Shown: positions 52,001-58,708 of the stretch, piece after piece
Layout: each line of letters starts with the position of its first letter
Position numbering within the stretch: position 1 is the first letter of the stretch
NCBI RefSeq assembly: GCF_946482605.1
Contig: NZ_CAMLSE010000024.1
Location: 1 to 64,000 of the forward strand
Reading direction: 5' to 3'
Length of the DNA stretch: 64,000 bases
DNA from: an uncultured Dyadobacter sp.
GTDB taxonomy: Bacteria > Bacteroidota > Bacteroidia > Cytophagales > Spirosomataceae
The notes under the pieces: generated by a model
Told to the model about the DNA's origin: nothing
The model's input: only the letters and a program-made list of their open reading frames with translations
Databases searched by the model: none
Made by a program: the position numbers and the translations under genes

Positions 52001-52511
52001 CAACTTCAAAACCCTCGGCCCGAAATTCGGTCCGAAAATGAAGGAAGTAGCCGCTGCTATTTCAGCGATGAACGAGGATCAGATCCGCGAAATCGAAGGC
52101 AAAAATGCCATCACATTAACTGCCGCCAGCGGCCCGATCGAAATCGCGTTGACCGATGTGGAAATCATCGCGGAAGACGTTCCCGGATGGCTGGTAGCCA
52201 GTGAAGGCGGCCTCACCGTCGCCCTCGATATTACCGTCACCGAAGACCTGCGCCTTGAAGGCATCGCCCGCGATTTCGTAAACCGCGTGCAGAATCTGCG
52301 TAAGGACAGCGGTTTTGAAGTAACCGACAAGATTCGCATAACCTTACAAAATAACGACGGCCTGCTCGCCAGCGCAGTAACCGCCAACAAAGACTACATC
52401 TGCCAGGAAGTACAAGCCCTGGACCTCAACCTCGTAGGCGACCTGAACGGCGAAGCCACAGAGATCGAGATGGATGAGTTTCTGCTGAAGGTGAAGATTG
52501 AGGTGGTGTAA
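49068..52511 (+). CDS. ileS: Isoleucyl-tRNA synthetase
   Basis: The 1147-residue class Ia synthetase has the HIGH-region variant GPPSANGTPGIHHVMAR, a long CP1 editing domain (ILAWTTTPWTLPANSALTV, GTGVVHTSPTFGADDFRVA), KMSKS as DKNGNKMSKRLGN, the anticodon-binding helical domain (ISSLVHSIRKGHKLKVRQPLSKILIPV) and a C-terminal extension. Length and motif type match the eukaryote-like IleRS group common in Bacteroidota. It charges tRNA-Ile in the cytoplasm. The next small gene starts 8 bases past the stop. Confidence 0.97.
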   Translation: MKYNEYKNLSYPQIGDEVLKFWKDKKIFEASVETREGSPTFTFYEGPPSANGTPGIHHVMARAIKDIFCRYKTLQGFQVKRKGGWDTHGLPVELQVEKELGIIKDDIGKKISVADYNEKCRQTVMKFTDQWNDLTEKMGYWVDLDNPYITYKSEYIESLWHLLKKLYDKGLLYKGYTIQPYSPAAGTGLSSHELNMPGTYKDVKDTTIVAMFKVNDAAKWEALAGSADLDIRILAWTTTPWTLPANSALTVGGNINYVLVKTFNPYTHEPVAVVLAKDLVGKYFSEKGHDGDFEGYAASDKKLLPWTVLKEFKGKDLEGIEYEQLLPYVQPTVGPAETPAFRVILGDFVTTEDGTGVVHTSPTFGADDFRVAQANGIPAIMVKDENGKEVPIVDRQGRFVKEITDYAGRFVKPEYYSQAEQDDPEFRPTDVLIAIKLKEEGKAFKVEKYEHPYPHCWRTDKPVLYYPLDSWFIRTTAVKDRLVELNKSINWKPESTGTGRFGNWLENLVDWNLSRSRYWGTPLPIWRNDYGDEICIGSIEELKDKLEEAIISGHLTREQALHNSDYLQKLEHGDYDLHRPYVDDVVLVGKTGHIMHREPDLIDVWFDSGAMPYAQWHYPFENQEIFDKAYPADFISEGVDQTRGWFFTLHAIAGMLFDSVAFKNVVSTGLVLDKNGNKMSKRLGNAVDPFATLGQYGPDATRWYMITNAEPWDNLKFNIDGIGEVQRKFFGTLVNTYNFFALYANLDGYEFHEANSVPIEKRTELDRWILSKLNTLIKEVGEQFDDYNPTKAGRLVQDFVTDQLSNWYIRLNRRRFWNPSAEQGEGLTEDKAAAYETLHHCLVTVSQLMSPIAPFFGEWLYKNLTDSDREASIQHNAPFKYESVHLTYWPKIEAEVVDTDLEEAMDLAQRISSLVHSIRKGHKLKVRQPLSKILIPVLSEKTKRQIEQVAYIILSEVNVKHIEFVHDDSGILKKKIKPNFKTLGPKFGPKMKEVAAAISAMNEDQIREIEGKNAITLTAASGPIEIALTDVEIIAEDVPGWLVASEGGLTVALDITVTEDLRLEGIARDFVNRVQNLRKDSGFEVTDKIRITLQNNDGLLASAVTANKDYICQEVQALDLNLVGDLNGEATEIEMDEFLLKVKIEVV

Positions 52512-52519
52512 AACCATAA

Positions 52520-52975
52520 ATGATGCAAGAATACGAGGCATATCCATTTGTCCTCAATGAGGGGAAAACACACTATCATTTTCAAAGCATCGGCAAACGT
52601 GGTGTTTTTGAAAAGGCTATTGCGTTTTCCCCTCTAAACGTAACTGTGTACAATTTGGCACTCCTCGATTTCGATCCGGATGCTGGCGAATTTGTCGATG
52701 ATACGATCACTGATAATGGTGACATGCCTGAAGTGCTTGCTACGGTAATGGCCGTCATCATTCAGTATCTCCGGCAACACCCCCATCACTGGATTAATAT
52801 CAGTGGCAACACCCCGTCCAGGACTCGATTGTATCAAATTGTAATTCGGAAAGTATTTACCGATTTCTCCGACATTCTATCCATTCAAGGCTACAGAGAT
52901 GATGGGTGGTTTGATTTTGAACCAAACGTGTCATTTCAAAGTTTTTTGATTGGCTGGAAATCATTAGATTCGTAA
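52520..52975 (+). CDS. DUF6934-like hypothetical protein
   Basis: The 151-residue protein reads like the Bacteroidota DUF6934 group as I recall it: THYHFQSIGKRGVFEKAIAFSPL, VYNLALLDFDPDAG, DNGDMPEVLATVMAVIIQYL, and a conserved SGNTPSRTRLYQIVIRK. No membrane segment or signal. Family members are usually followed by a very small protein, as here (52994-53167). Function is unknown. Arg-rich GNTPSRTRLY could bind nucleic acid; this is only an impression. It begins 8 bases after the ileS stop and may use read-through transcription. Confidence 0.65.
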   Translation: MMQEYEAYPFVLNEGKTHYHFQSIGKRGVFEKAIAFSPLNVTVYNLALLDFDPDAGEFVDDTITDNGDMPEVLATVMAVIIQYLRQHPHHWINISGNTPSRTRLYQIVIRKVFTDFSDILSIQGYRDDGWFDFEPNVSFQSFLIGWKSLDS

Positions 52976-52993
52976 AAGCAACCTATCACAGGT

Positions 52994-53167
52994 ATGAAAG
53001 TCCTAGAAAAAAAATCAAGACTCTCTTCAATTCTTTCTCCCAAATTTACGATTGACAACTCACTTCCAGACTTGTCAGACCACCCTGTTGTCAAAGCGAA
53101 AACTGAACGGGCACGTAAATTTCTCGAAGAGCATCCCATTCCCGAGCATCTGCTAAGAAGGAAATAA
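52994..53167 (+). CDS. Small (57 aa) protein paired with the DUF6934-like gene
   Basis: An intact frame from ATG 52994 to TAA 53165-53167 encodes 57 residues, starting MKVLEKKSRLSSILSPKF and ending with a charged helical part (KAKTERARKFLEEHPIPEHLLRRK). It lies 18 bases after the DUF6934-like stop and 6 bases before the SDR start. Tight packing and lysine/arginine/glutamate-rich helical tail support it being a real gene. The pair resembles a two-gene module; toxin-antitoxin is one possibility without direct proof. Confidence 0.6.
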   Translation: MKVLEKKSRLSSILSPKFTIDNSLPDLSDHPVVKAKTERARKFLEEHPIPEHLLRRK

Positions 53168-53173
53168 CCCCTC

Positions 53174-53953
53174 ATGCAACTCCAAACCTCCACTGCCATC
53201 ATCACCGGCGGCGCTTCCGGGCTTGGCGAAGCGACGGCACGGCTATTTGTGAGTCAGGGAGCCAAAGTGGTTATTCTTGATCTAAATGAAGTTGCGGGAC
53301 AGGCGCTCGCGGACGAATTTCCCACTCAAATCAAATTCCTTAAAACCGACGTTACCAGCGAGAGCGAAGTCCAAAATGCGTTGGATGTTGCCTTGCAAAC
53401 CTTCGGTAATATTCAGATAGTCGTTAGCTGCGCGGGCATTGCTCCGGCACGCAAGATCGTCGGTAAGGCCGACGGCATTTATGGTCCGCATTCTTTTGAG
53501 CTTTTCGAGAAAACGGTTCGCATTAATTTGCTCGGCACATTCAATGTGATGCGGCTGGCTGCATTTGCGATGGAAAAGAATGAACCGAATGCGGAAGGCG
53601 AGCGTGGCGTGATCATCAACACCGCCTCCGTAGCGGCTTACGACGGGCAGATGGGTCAAGTTGCCTACGCAGCCAGCAAGGGCGGCATTGTGAGCATGAC
53701 GCTGCCCGTTGCGCGGGATCTGGCTAAGTCCGGTATCAGGGTGATGGCCATTGCGCCCGGTTTATTTGAGACACCGCTTTTAATGGGTCTGCCCGAAGAA
53801 GCCCGCATTTCGCTGGGACAGCAGATTCCTTTTCCTTCAAGGCTTGGCAAACCATCTGAATATGCGTTACTTGCGAAATCCATTGTTGAAAATCCCATGC
53901 TGAACGGCGAAGTGATTCGTCTGGATGGGGCCATCAGAATGGCTCCGAGATAG
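53174..53953 (+). CDS. SDR family oxidoreductase, 3-hydroxyacyl-CoA dehydrogenase type 2-like
   Basis: The 259-residue SDR has ITGGASGLGEATARLF, VILDLNEVAG (Asp for NAD), VSCAGIAPA in place of the usual NNAG, catalytic Ser in INTASVAAYDGQMGQVAYAASKGG with Tyr-X3-Lys, and APGLFETPLLMGLPEE. The KADGIYGPHSFELFEKTVRINLLGTFNVMRLAA stretch and C-terminal MLNGEVIRLDGAIRM match HSD10-type 3-hydroxyacyl-CoA dehydrogenases. It acts in fatty-acid or branched-chain amino acid breakdown; no other genes of that pathway are near. Confidence 0.88.
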   Translation: MQLQTSTAIITGGASGLGEATARLFVSQGAKVVILDLNEVAGQALADEFPTQIKFLKTDVTSESEVQNALDVALQTFGNIQIVVSCAGIAPARKIVGKADGIYGPHSFELFEKTVRINLLGTFNVMRLAAFAMEKNEPNAEGERGVIINTASVAAYDGQMGQVAYAASKGGIVSMTLPVARDLAKSGIRVMAIAPGLFETPLLMGLPEEARISLGQQIPFPSRLGKPSEYALLAKSIVENPMLNGEVIRLDGAIRMAPR

Positions 53954-53968
53954 TAAAACCTGCCGATA

Positions 53969-54331
53969 ATGAAAGGACATTACTTATTAAAATGGTTGTT
54001 CCTGACGGTGCTCTCCGTCGGCGTACTGCATTTTCGTGAAGCCATCCCCACAGGTCATTGCAGGATTGAGCAGGTTGCTACGAATCAATCTCTTAGCGAG
54101 AAAAAGGCTTTCCATTTTGAACGTTATAAGCCTTCTGAAAACCAATCTGTACGCTTTGCTCATTTCAAATACGCGCAATTCCGGCGTTTTTCCATTCTCT
54201 CGGGTAAGCTAAGCAGTGCAGCAGCCAAACAGCCTGTATCAAGCCTCGGCCCTAACCGAATTTTCCTGCAAAATCAGCATTTCCGGAGTCGTACCCTTTC
54301 CTCCGACGACCATTCCATTTCCCAATCGTAA
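53969..54331 (+). CDS. Hypothetical protein, possible secreted small protein
   Basis: A 120-residue frame begins 15 bases after the SDR stop with a signal-like start (KWLFLTVLSVGVLHF) and continues with a Ser/Arg/Phe-rich region lacking recognised motifs. Placement in the same direction behind the SDR supports expression. Amino-acid composition of the second half is odd for a folded domain, so the call is weak. Confidence 0.35.
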   Translation: MKGHYLLKWLFLTVLSVGVLHFREAIPTGHCRIEQVATNQSLSEKKAFHFERYKPSENQSVRFAHFKYAQFRRFSILSGKLSSAAAKQPVSSLGPNRIFLQNQHFRSRTLSSDDHSISQS

Positions 54332-54423
54332 TGAAGCTTCCTGCGCGACGCGGATGCTTGTAAGGATGCTCGAAAGTACGTCCAGGCTGCGCTATGCCCA
54401 GCCCTTTTACTTCATTAAAACAA

Positions 54424-54579
54424 ATGGAAATGGAAATCAAGCGAACACTTTTCTTTCTGCGGAAATGGCTTCTGCGGCTCGCGATTTCGTTTATGCTAGG
54501 GCTTTCGAATGCGATCAATCAGGATTCGAAGAGCATTGACGATACTTCTTTTAAAATTGAAGAAACAATCAAAAAATAA
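54424..54579 (+). CDS. Hypothetical small membrane protein (51 aa)
   Basis: The frame from ATG 54424 encodes a Lys/Arg start and one hydrophobic helix (TLFFLRKWLLRLAISFMLGL) with a polar tail (DDTSFKIEETIKK). It is 92 bases after the preceding small ORF and ends 6 bases before the bidirectional hairpin. The clear single helix with positive flank suggests a real inner-membrane peptide, but no homologue is recognised. Confidence 0.35.
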   Translation: MEMEIKRTLFFLRKWLLRLAISFMLGLSNAINQDSKSIDDTSFKIEETIKK

Positions 54580-54585
54580 TGAGAC

Positions 54586-54613
54586 ATGGGAATCAGAAGA
54601 TACTGATTCCCAT
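54586..54613. terminator. Bidirectional terminator overlapping the deoR-like 3' end
   Basis: ATGGGAATCAG (54586-54596) and CTGATTCCCAT (54603-54613) make a perfect 11-bp stem with a 6-base loop. Plus-strand readout ends CTTTCTATAC; minus-strand readout ends GTCTCATTATTTTTTG. The stem includes the last codons of the DeoR-type regulator. Confidence 0.75.
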
Positions 54614-55342
54614 CTTTCTATACATATTAAAGTCCTCTTTTTCAGCCTCTTTATCCGTTATGATTGTCGACAACCGGTCGGTCGGGCAAACGTAATAGGC
54701 CTCCGCCGTTCCCAGCTTTTCGGTGGTGGCCAATGCAATTACTTCTTTGGAAGACTCTACCATCGTGCGTTTCACTTCGCTTTCCTCGAAATCCGGCCCG
54801 GTAACGCCCAGTTCGGTGTGAATGCTACAAATGCCGAGGAGGCATATATCGGCTCTGAATTTTTTGAAAAATTGAATACAGTCGTTGCCAATCGTGACGA
54901 AGGAATCTTTCAACAAACGCCCTCCCGCAAAAAGCACCTCCACATGCTCATGCTCTTCCAGAATGGATGCAATGGGGAAGCTGTTGGTGATAACGGTCAG
55001 TTTCAGGTCTTTGGGAAGCATTTGAGCGATCAGCAAGGCTGAGGTGCCTCCGTCGAAGATCACAACCTGGCCATCTTTGAGGAACTGCAAGGTCTTTTTT
55101 GCAATAATTTGCTTCTGTTCATTGTCATAAGTCATCCGGTCCTTGAAATGGTGTGGACCTGGCGAATGCGGCACTGCACCTCCCCGCACTGATTTAAGCA
55201 ACCCCTGATCGGCCAGCTCCTTAATATCCCTCCTGACTGTATCTTCGGATACATTCAAAAGTGTACTTAAATGCCCCAGATAGACTTTTTGCTCATGCCC
55301 GAGCTGATCCAGTATGATCTGGAAACGTTCTTCTTTTAACAT
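54593..55342 (-). CDS. DeoR/GlpR family transcriptional regulator
   Basis: The 249-residue protein has a DeoR winged helix at the N-terminus (ERFQIILDQLGHEQKVYLGHLSTLLNVSEDTVRRDIKELADQGLLKSVRGGAV), then a sugar-phosphate-binding DeoRC domain with VIFDGGTSALLIAQML, VITNSFPIASIL and FAGGRLLKDSFVTIG. ATTEKLGTAEAYYVCPTDRLSTIITDKEA is the late sensing part. It likely binds a phosphorylated sugar or nucleoside product. The divergent gene is a deoxyribonucleotidase, and the shared promoter space is packed with TTGCAA boxes, so it probably controls that gene and itself. Confidence 0.92.
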   Translation of the reverse strand: MLKEERFQIILDQLGHEQKVYLGHLSTLLNVSEDTVRRDIKELADQGLLKSVRGGAVPHSPGPHHFKDRMTYDNEQKQIIAKKTLQFLKDGQVVIFDGGTSALLIAQMLPKDLKLTVITNSFPIASILEEHEHVEVLFAGGRLLKDSFVTIGNDCIQFFKKFRADICLLGICSIHTELGVTGPDFEESEVKRTMVESSKEVIALATTEKLGTAEAYYVCPTDRLSTIITDKEAEKEDFNMYRKMGISIF

Positions 55343-55360
55343 AGGTATTCCCGATTATGC

Positions 55361-55440
55361 TTGCAAATTTAACAAACATTTTAGATTTAATATTGCAAAA
55401 TGTTGCATCAATAATTTATATTTGTTGCAAATAATTGCAA
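55361..55440. promoter_or_regulatory. Helically phased TTGCAA boxes over the deoxyribonucleotidase promoter
   Basis: Palindromic TTGCAA occurs at 55361, 55393, 55425 and 55435, and TTGCAT at 55403. Start-to-start spacings are 32, 10, 22 and 10, close to whole helical turns. A full promoter lies among them: TTG at 55393-55395, 21 bases, TATATTTG at 55417-55424. This arrangement suits cooperative binding by the divergent DeoR-type regulator. Confidence 0.6.
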
Positions 55441-55458
55441 ATACTAATTTATTGAATC

Positions 55459-56010
55459 ATGAAAAAATCGATTGCAGTGGATATGGATAATGTCATCGTC
55501 GACATTGAGGAGAATTGGATCAACTGGTATGCAGACGCATTTGGGGTGCGAATCACAAAAGAAGCGATGCATGGCATTCCCGAGGATCAGGCGTTCCCCG
55601 ACCCGCTGGCCGCGAGAAGCCTAATCTACCGCCCTGGCTTTTTCCGCCATGCATCCGTTATTCCCGGCGCACAGGAAGCCATTATCAAATTGCAGGAAAA
55701 TTACGAAGTCTATATTGTCTCTGCGGCCATGGAGTTCCCAAACTCGCTTCCGGAGAAATACGACTGGCTGGCCGAACATTTCCCGTCCATCCATTGGAGA
55801 AACATCATTTTCTGCGGCGACAAAAGCGTTATCAACACCGATTACCTCATCGACGACCATTTGAAAAACCTGGATTTCCACAAAGGCAAGCCTATTCTGT
55901 TTACCGCAGGGCATAACAGGGGTATCAACAAGCATACGCGGGTGAACAACTGGGAAGAGGTGTTAGAGTTGCTTGAAAAATTAGAAGAGCTGCAACAGGT
56001 CATTGAATGA
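55459..56010 (+). CDS. 5'(3')-deoxyribonucleotidase (NT5C-like HAD phosphatase)
   Basis: The 183-residue protein is a HAD hydrolase of the 5'(3')-deoxyribonucleotidase type: nucleophile motif AVDMDNVIVDIEENW with two Asp, motif II VSAAME, and the acidic motif IV in DYLIDDHLKNL. The FFRHASVIPGAQEAIIKLQ stretch matches this group. It removes phosphate from deoxyribonucleoside monophosphates in the cytoplasm and so limits dNTP precursors. It is divergent from a DeoR regulator and overlaps the convergent mazF-like gene by 11 bases. Confidence 0.9.
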   Translation: MKKSIAVDMDNVIVDIEENWINWYADAFGVRITKEAMHGIPEDQAFPDPLAARSLIYRPGFFRHASVIPGAQEAIIKLQENYEVYIVSAAMEFPNSLPEKYDWLAEHFPSIHWRNIIFCGDKSVINTDYLIDDHLKNLDFHKGKPILFTAGHNRGINKHTRVNNWEEVLELLEKLEELQQVIE

Positions 56011-56329
56011 TCTTAACAATCGTTTGCGTCACCTCATTGACCATTTTTGCACGAATTAATCCGGCTTTCCGTATAACGATATTCCTGTCTGCGGTAAAAA
56101 GACGCGTCGGCCGGATGAAACTGTCCACTGGCAATGAACCATTTAAAAAATCGGTTACAGACAATGGGACTGCATGCATATCCCTGGAATTCTGAGAAGT
56201 GATCTGGCATAGGATCAAATCATCGCCTGGCAAATCGGCCAGCACGAGCGCTGGTCGTCTTTTGGAACCCGATAGGTCAGAGAATGGGAAAGGAATGACG
56301 ACAACTTCCCCTTTTACAAATTTTGCCAT
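56000..56329 (-). CDS. MazF/PemK-like type II toxin
   Basis: The 109-residue protein has the PemK/MazF fold: KGEVVVIPFPFSDLSGSKRRPALVLAD (with the Arg of the active site), LILCQITSQ, and VDSFIRPTRLFTADRNIV with KVNEVTQ-like C-terminal part. Such toxins cut RNA at short sequences. The gene overlaps the upstream small ORF by 16 bases in a toxin-antitoxin arrangement, and overlaps the 3' end of the deoxyribonucleotidase on the other strand. Confidence 0.88.
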   Translation of the reverse strand: MAKFVKGEVVVIPFPFSDLSGSKRRPALVLADLPGDDLILCQITSQNSRDMHAVPLSVTDFLNGSLPVDSFIRPTRLFTADRNIVIRKAGLIRAKMVNEVTQTIVKIIQ

Positions 56330-56532
56330 GCCTTGTCTTCTTCATCAGTCAACCAGTCTTTTTCAAGTGTTTGCTGGCTGGCACAGTGTGTTAAAGTCTG
56401 ATCCTCGTCAATGCTTTCTTCAACAATGTCGTTGACGGTAAAAGCAATTATCTCCACCTGCTTCCCGATGAATGAAGCGGGGATTTCAAGCGAGATACTT
56501 GTATTTTCCGGTGTAATCAGCGCCCTAATCAT
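56314..56532 (-). CDS. Putative antitoxin of the MazF/PemK-like pair
   Basis: The 72-residue protein precedes the toxin and overlaps it by 16 bases. It starts with a short beta-rich part (ALITPENTSISLEIPASFIGKQVEIIAFTV) as in small Bacteroidota antitoxins and ends with an acidic tail (DWLTDEEDKAWQNL) suited to cover a basic toxin site. It resembles Phd/MazE-like antitoxins only in layout, so the family is uncertain. Confidence 0.75.
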   Translation of the reverse strand: MIRALITPENTSISLEIPASFIGKQVEIIAFTVNDIVEESIDEDQTLTHCASQQTLEKDWLTDEEDKAWQNL

Positions 56533-56584
56533 GACATTATCGATAAGTTGTTAATAAATTTAGACAATTATCTGTATTCTGCAA

Positions 56585-58603
56585 TCAACCCTGCTCCTGC
56601 ACCCGCGCTTTCAACTGCAGCAACTCATCCCGTAACCTCGCAGCTTCCAAAAAGTCTAGATCTTTTGCGGCTGCTTCCATTTTGCGCTGGGTTTCGGCCA
56701 TGAGTTTTTGCAGGTCGGTTTTGCCCATGTATTGCACCACCGGATCGGCGGCAATGCGGACTTCTTCCGGCTCCACGTATACCTTGCGGACTTTGGAATC
56801 GGCTACCGAAGTTTGCTCCATAATAGCCTCTTTCGACTTGCGTACTGTTCTTGGAGTAATGCCATTCTCTATATTGTATTCCATTTGAATGCTCCGGCGG
56901 CGGTTTGTTTCGTCGATCGCGAGCTGCATGGAGCCTGTTATCGTGTCGGCGTACATAATCACTTTTCCACGGTCGTTACGCGCGGCGCGACCGATGGTCT
57001 GGATCATCGAACGAGTGTCACGCAGGAAGCCTTCCTTATCGGCGTCCATAATGGCAACGAGCGACACCTCGGGTAAATCGAGGCCCTCGCGCAGGAGGTT
57101 CACGCCTACGAGTACATCGAAAACTCCCAGACGCAGCTCTCTCAGAATTTCCACGCGGTCCAATGCCTTCACTTCCGAGTGGATGTAGCGGCATTTGACA
57201 CCAACCCGGTCGAGGTATTTACTTAATTCCTCGGCCATCCGCTTGGTTAGAGTAGTGACCAGAACACGATCGCCGAGCTTGATGCGTTCCGTTATTTCTT
57301 CCAGAAGGTCGTCGATCTGGTTCAGGCTGGGGCGCACCTCGATTTCAGGGTCCAGCAATCCGGTAGGGCGGATAATCTGCTCAACCACAACACCTTCTGA
57401 CTTCCTTAACTCGTAATCAGCAGGCGTAGCGCTTACAAAAATGGTTTGAGGCGTCATGTCTTCGAATTCCTGGAATGTCAACGGCCGGTTGTCCAGCGCG
57501 GAAGGCAAACGGAAACCATATTCCACCAATGCTTCCTTTCGCGAACGGTCGCCGCCCCACATGGCGCGGATCTGCGGCATCGTCACGTGACTTTCGTCCA
57601 CCACCATCAGGAAATCCTCAGGAAAATAGTCCAGCAAGCAGAATGGGCGCTGTCCTGGCATCCGGCGGTCGAAATACCGCGAGTAGTTCTCGATACCAGA
57701 GCAATACCCGAGTTCCCGCATCATTTCCATATCAAATTCCGTGCGCTCCTTCACGCGCTCTGCCTCCGCCAGCCTTCCTTCGGCAGTAAAGTATTTGATC
57801 TGCATTTGAAGGTCGTCCTGGATTTCCTTAATGGATTGGTTCAAGACATCCCGACCCGTCACAAACAGGTTTGCAGGAAATATAGCAATCGCTTTTTCGG
57901 AAGATAACTTCTTGCCCGTTTCCGGCTCGATACGCTGGATTTCTTCAATTTCATCCCCAAAAAAGATGAACCGATAAGCAAAATCCGCATAACCGGGAAA
58001 CACATCCACCGTATCGCCCTTCACACGGAAGGTCCCCCGGTTGAATTCCACTTCGGTACGGCTATAAAGGATCTCCACCAACCTGAACAGAAACTGGTTA
58101 CGCGGCACAATATCGCCCAGTTTGGCACTTACAATGCTTTTTTTGTATTCCAAAGGGTTTCCCGCACCATAAATGCAAGAAACCGAAGCAACCACGATCA
58201 CATCCCGGCGCCCGCTCATGAGCGACGAAACCGTATGTAAACGCAGCTTTTCGATCTCCTGATTGATCATCAGGTCCTTTTCAATGTAAGTATTGGTCGT
58301 GGAAATGAATGCTTCCGGTTGGTAATAGTCGTAGTAGCTAATGAAATACTCGACGGCATTGGTAGGGAAAAACTGCTTGAATTCGCCGTAGAGCTGCGCC
58401 GCCAGCGTTTTATTATGGCTCAAAACGAGCGTCGGCTTGTTAACCTGCGACACCACATTAGCCACCGTAAATGTCTTCCCGGAACCGGTCACCCCAAGCA
58501 AAGTCTGGGCGGGTTCCCCGTTTTCAATTCCTTGTATTAGCTGTTCGATAGCCGCTGGTTGATCGCCGGTCGGCTGATATTCTGAAGTGAGTTCGAAGTT
58601 CAT
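56585..58603 (-). CDS. uvrB: Excinuclease ABC subunit B
   Basis: I start at 58603 (MNFELTSEYQPTGDQPAAIEQL), giving 672 residues; the longer frame begins inside a hairpin. UvrB motifs are complete: Walker A LLGVTGSGKTFTVAN, the beta-hairpin YYDYYQPEAFISTTNTYIEKD, DEXX box as VVDESHVT, motif V/VI in GVNLLREGLDLPEVSLVAIMDADKEGF and QTIGRAARN, and the C-terminal UVR domain (KDLDFLEAARLRDELLQLK). It loads on damaged DNA with UvrA and recruits UvrC. It lies alone behind the cupin gene. Confidence 0.97.
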   Translation of the reverse strand: MNFELTSEYQPTGDQPAAIEQLIQGIENGEPAQTLLGVTGSGKTFTVANVVSQVNKPTLVLSHNKTLAAQLYGEFKQFFPTNAVEYFISYYDYYQPEAFISTTNTYIEKDLMINQEIEKLRLHTVSSLMSGRRDVIVVASVSCIYGAGNPLEYKKSIVSAKLGDIVPRNQFLFRLVEILYSRTEVEFNRGTFRVKGDTVDVFPGYADFAYRFIFFGDEIEEIQRIEPETGKKLSSEKAIAIFPANLFVTGRDVLNQSIKEIQDDLQMQIKYFTAEGRLAEAERVKERTEFDMEMMRELGYCSGIENYSRYFDRRMPGQRPFCLLDYFPEDFLMVVDESHVTMPQIRAMWGGDRSRKEALVEYGFRLPSALDNRPLTFQEFEDMTPQTIFVSATPADYELRKSEGVVVEQIIRPTGLLDPEIEVRPSLNQIDDLLEEITERIKLGDRVLVTTLTKRMAEELSKYLDRVGVKCRYIHSEVKALDRVEILRELRLGVFDVLVGVNLLREGLDLPEVSLVAIMDADKEGFLRDTRSMIQTIGRAARNDRGKVIMYADTITGSMQLAIDETNRRRSIQMEYNIENGITPRTVRKSKEAIMEQTSVADSKVRKVYVEPEEVRIAADPVVQYMGKTDLQKLMAETQRKMEAAAKDLDFLEAARLRDELLQLKARVQEQG

Positions 58604-58627
58604 AGTAAGTTGAAGAGCAATAACGGA

Positions 58628-58671
58628 GAAACGCATTCCAAAGATAGATTAGTTTCTTTGAAATGCGTTTC
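58628..58671 (-). promoter_or_regulatory. Long hairpin directly upstream of uvrB
   Basis: Arms 58628-58644 and 58655-58671 pair over 17 bp on the minus-strand RNA with one G-U wobble and a 10-base loop. It ends 25 bases before the uvrB ATG and lies 37 bases after the cupin stop. No U-run follows, so it could be a weak terminator for the cupin gene or a leader structure in the uvrB mRNA. Confidence 0.6.
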
Positions 58672-58708
58672 CAGTTTACTGCCAGTCGGTCGCCGCAGGG
58701 CGAAATAC

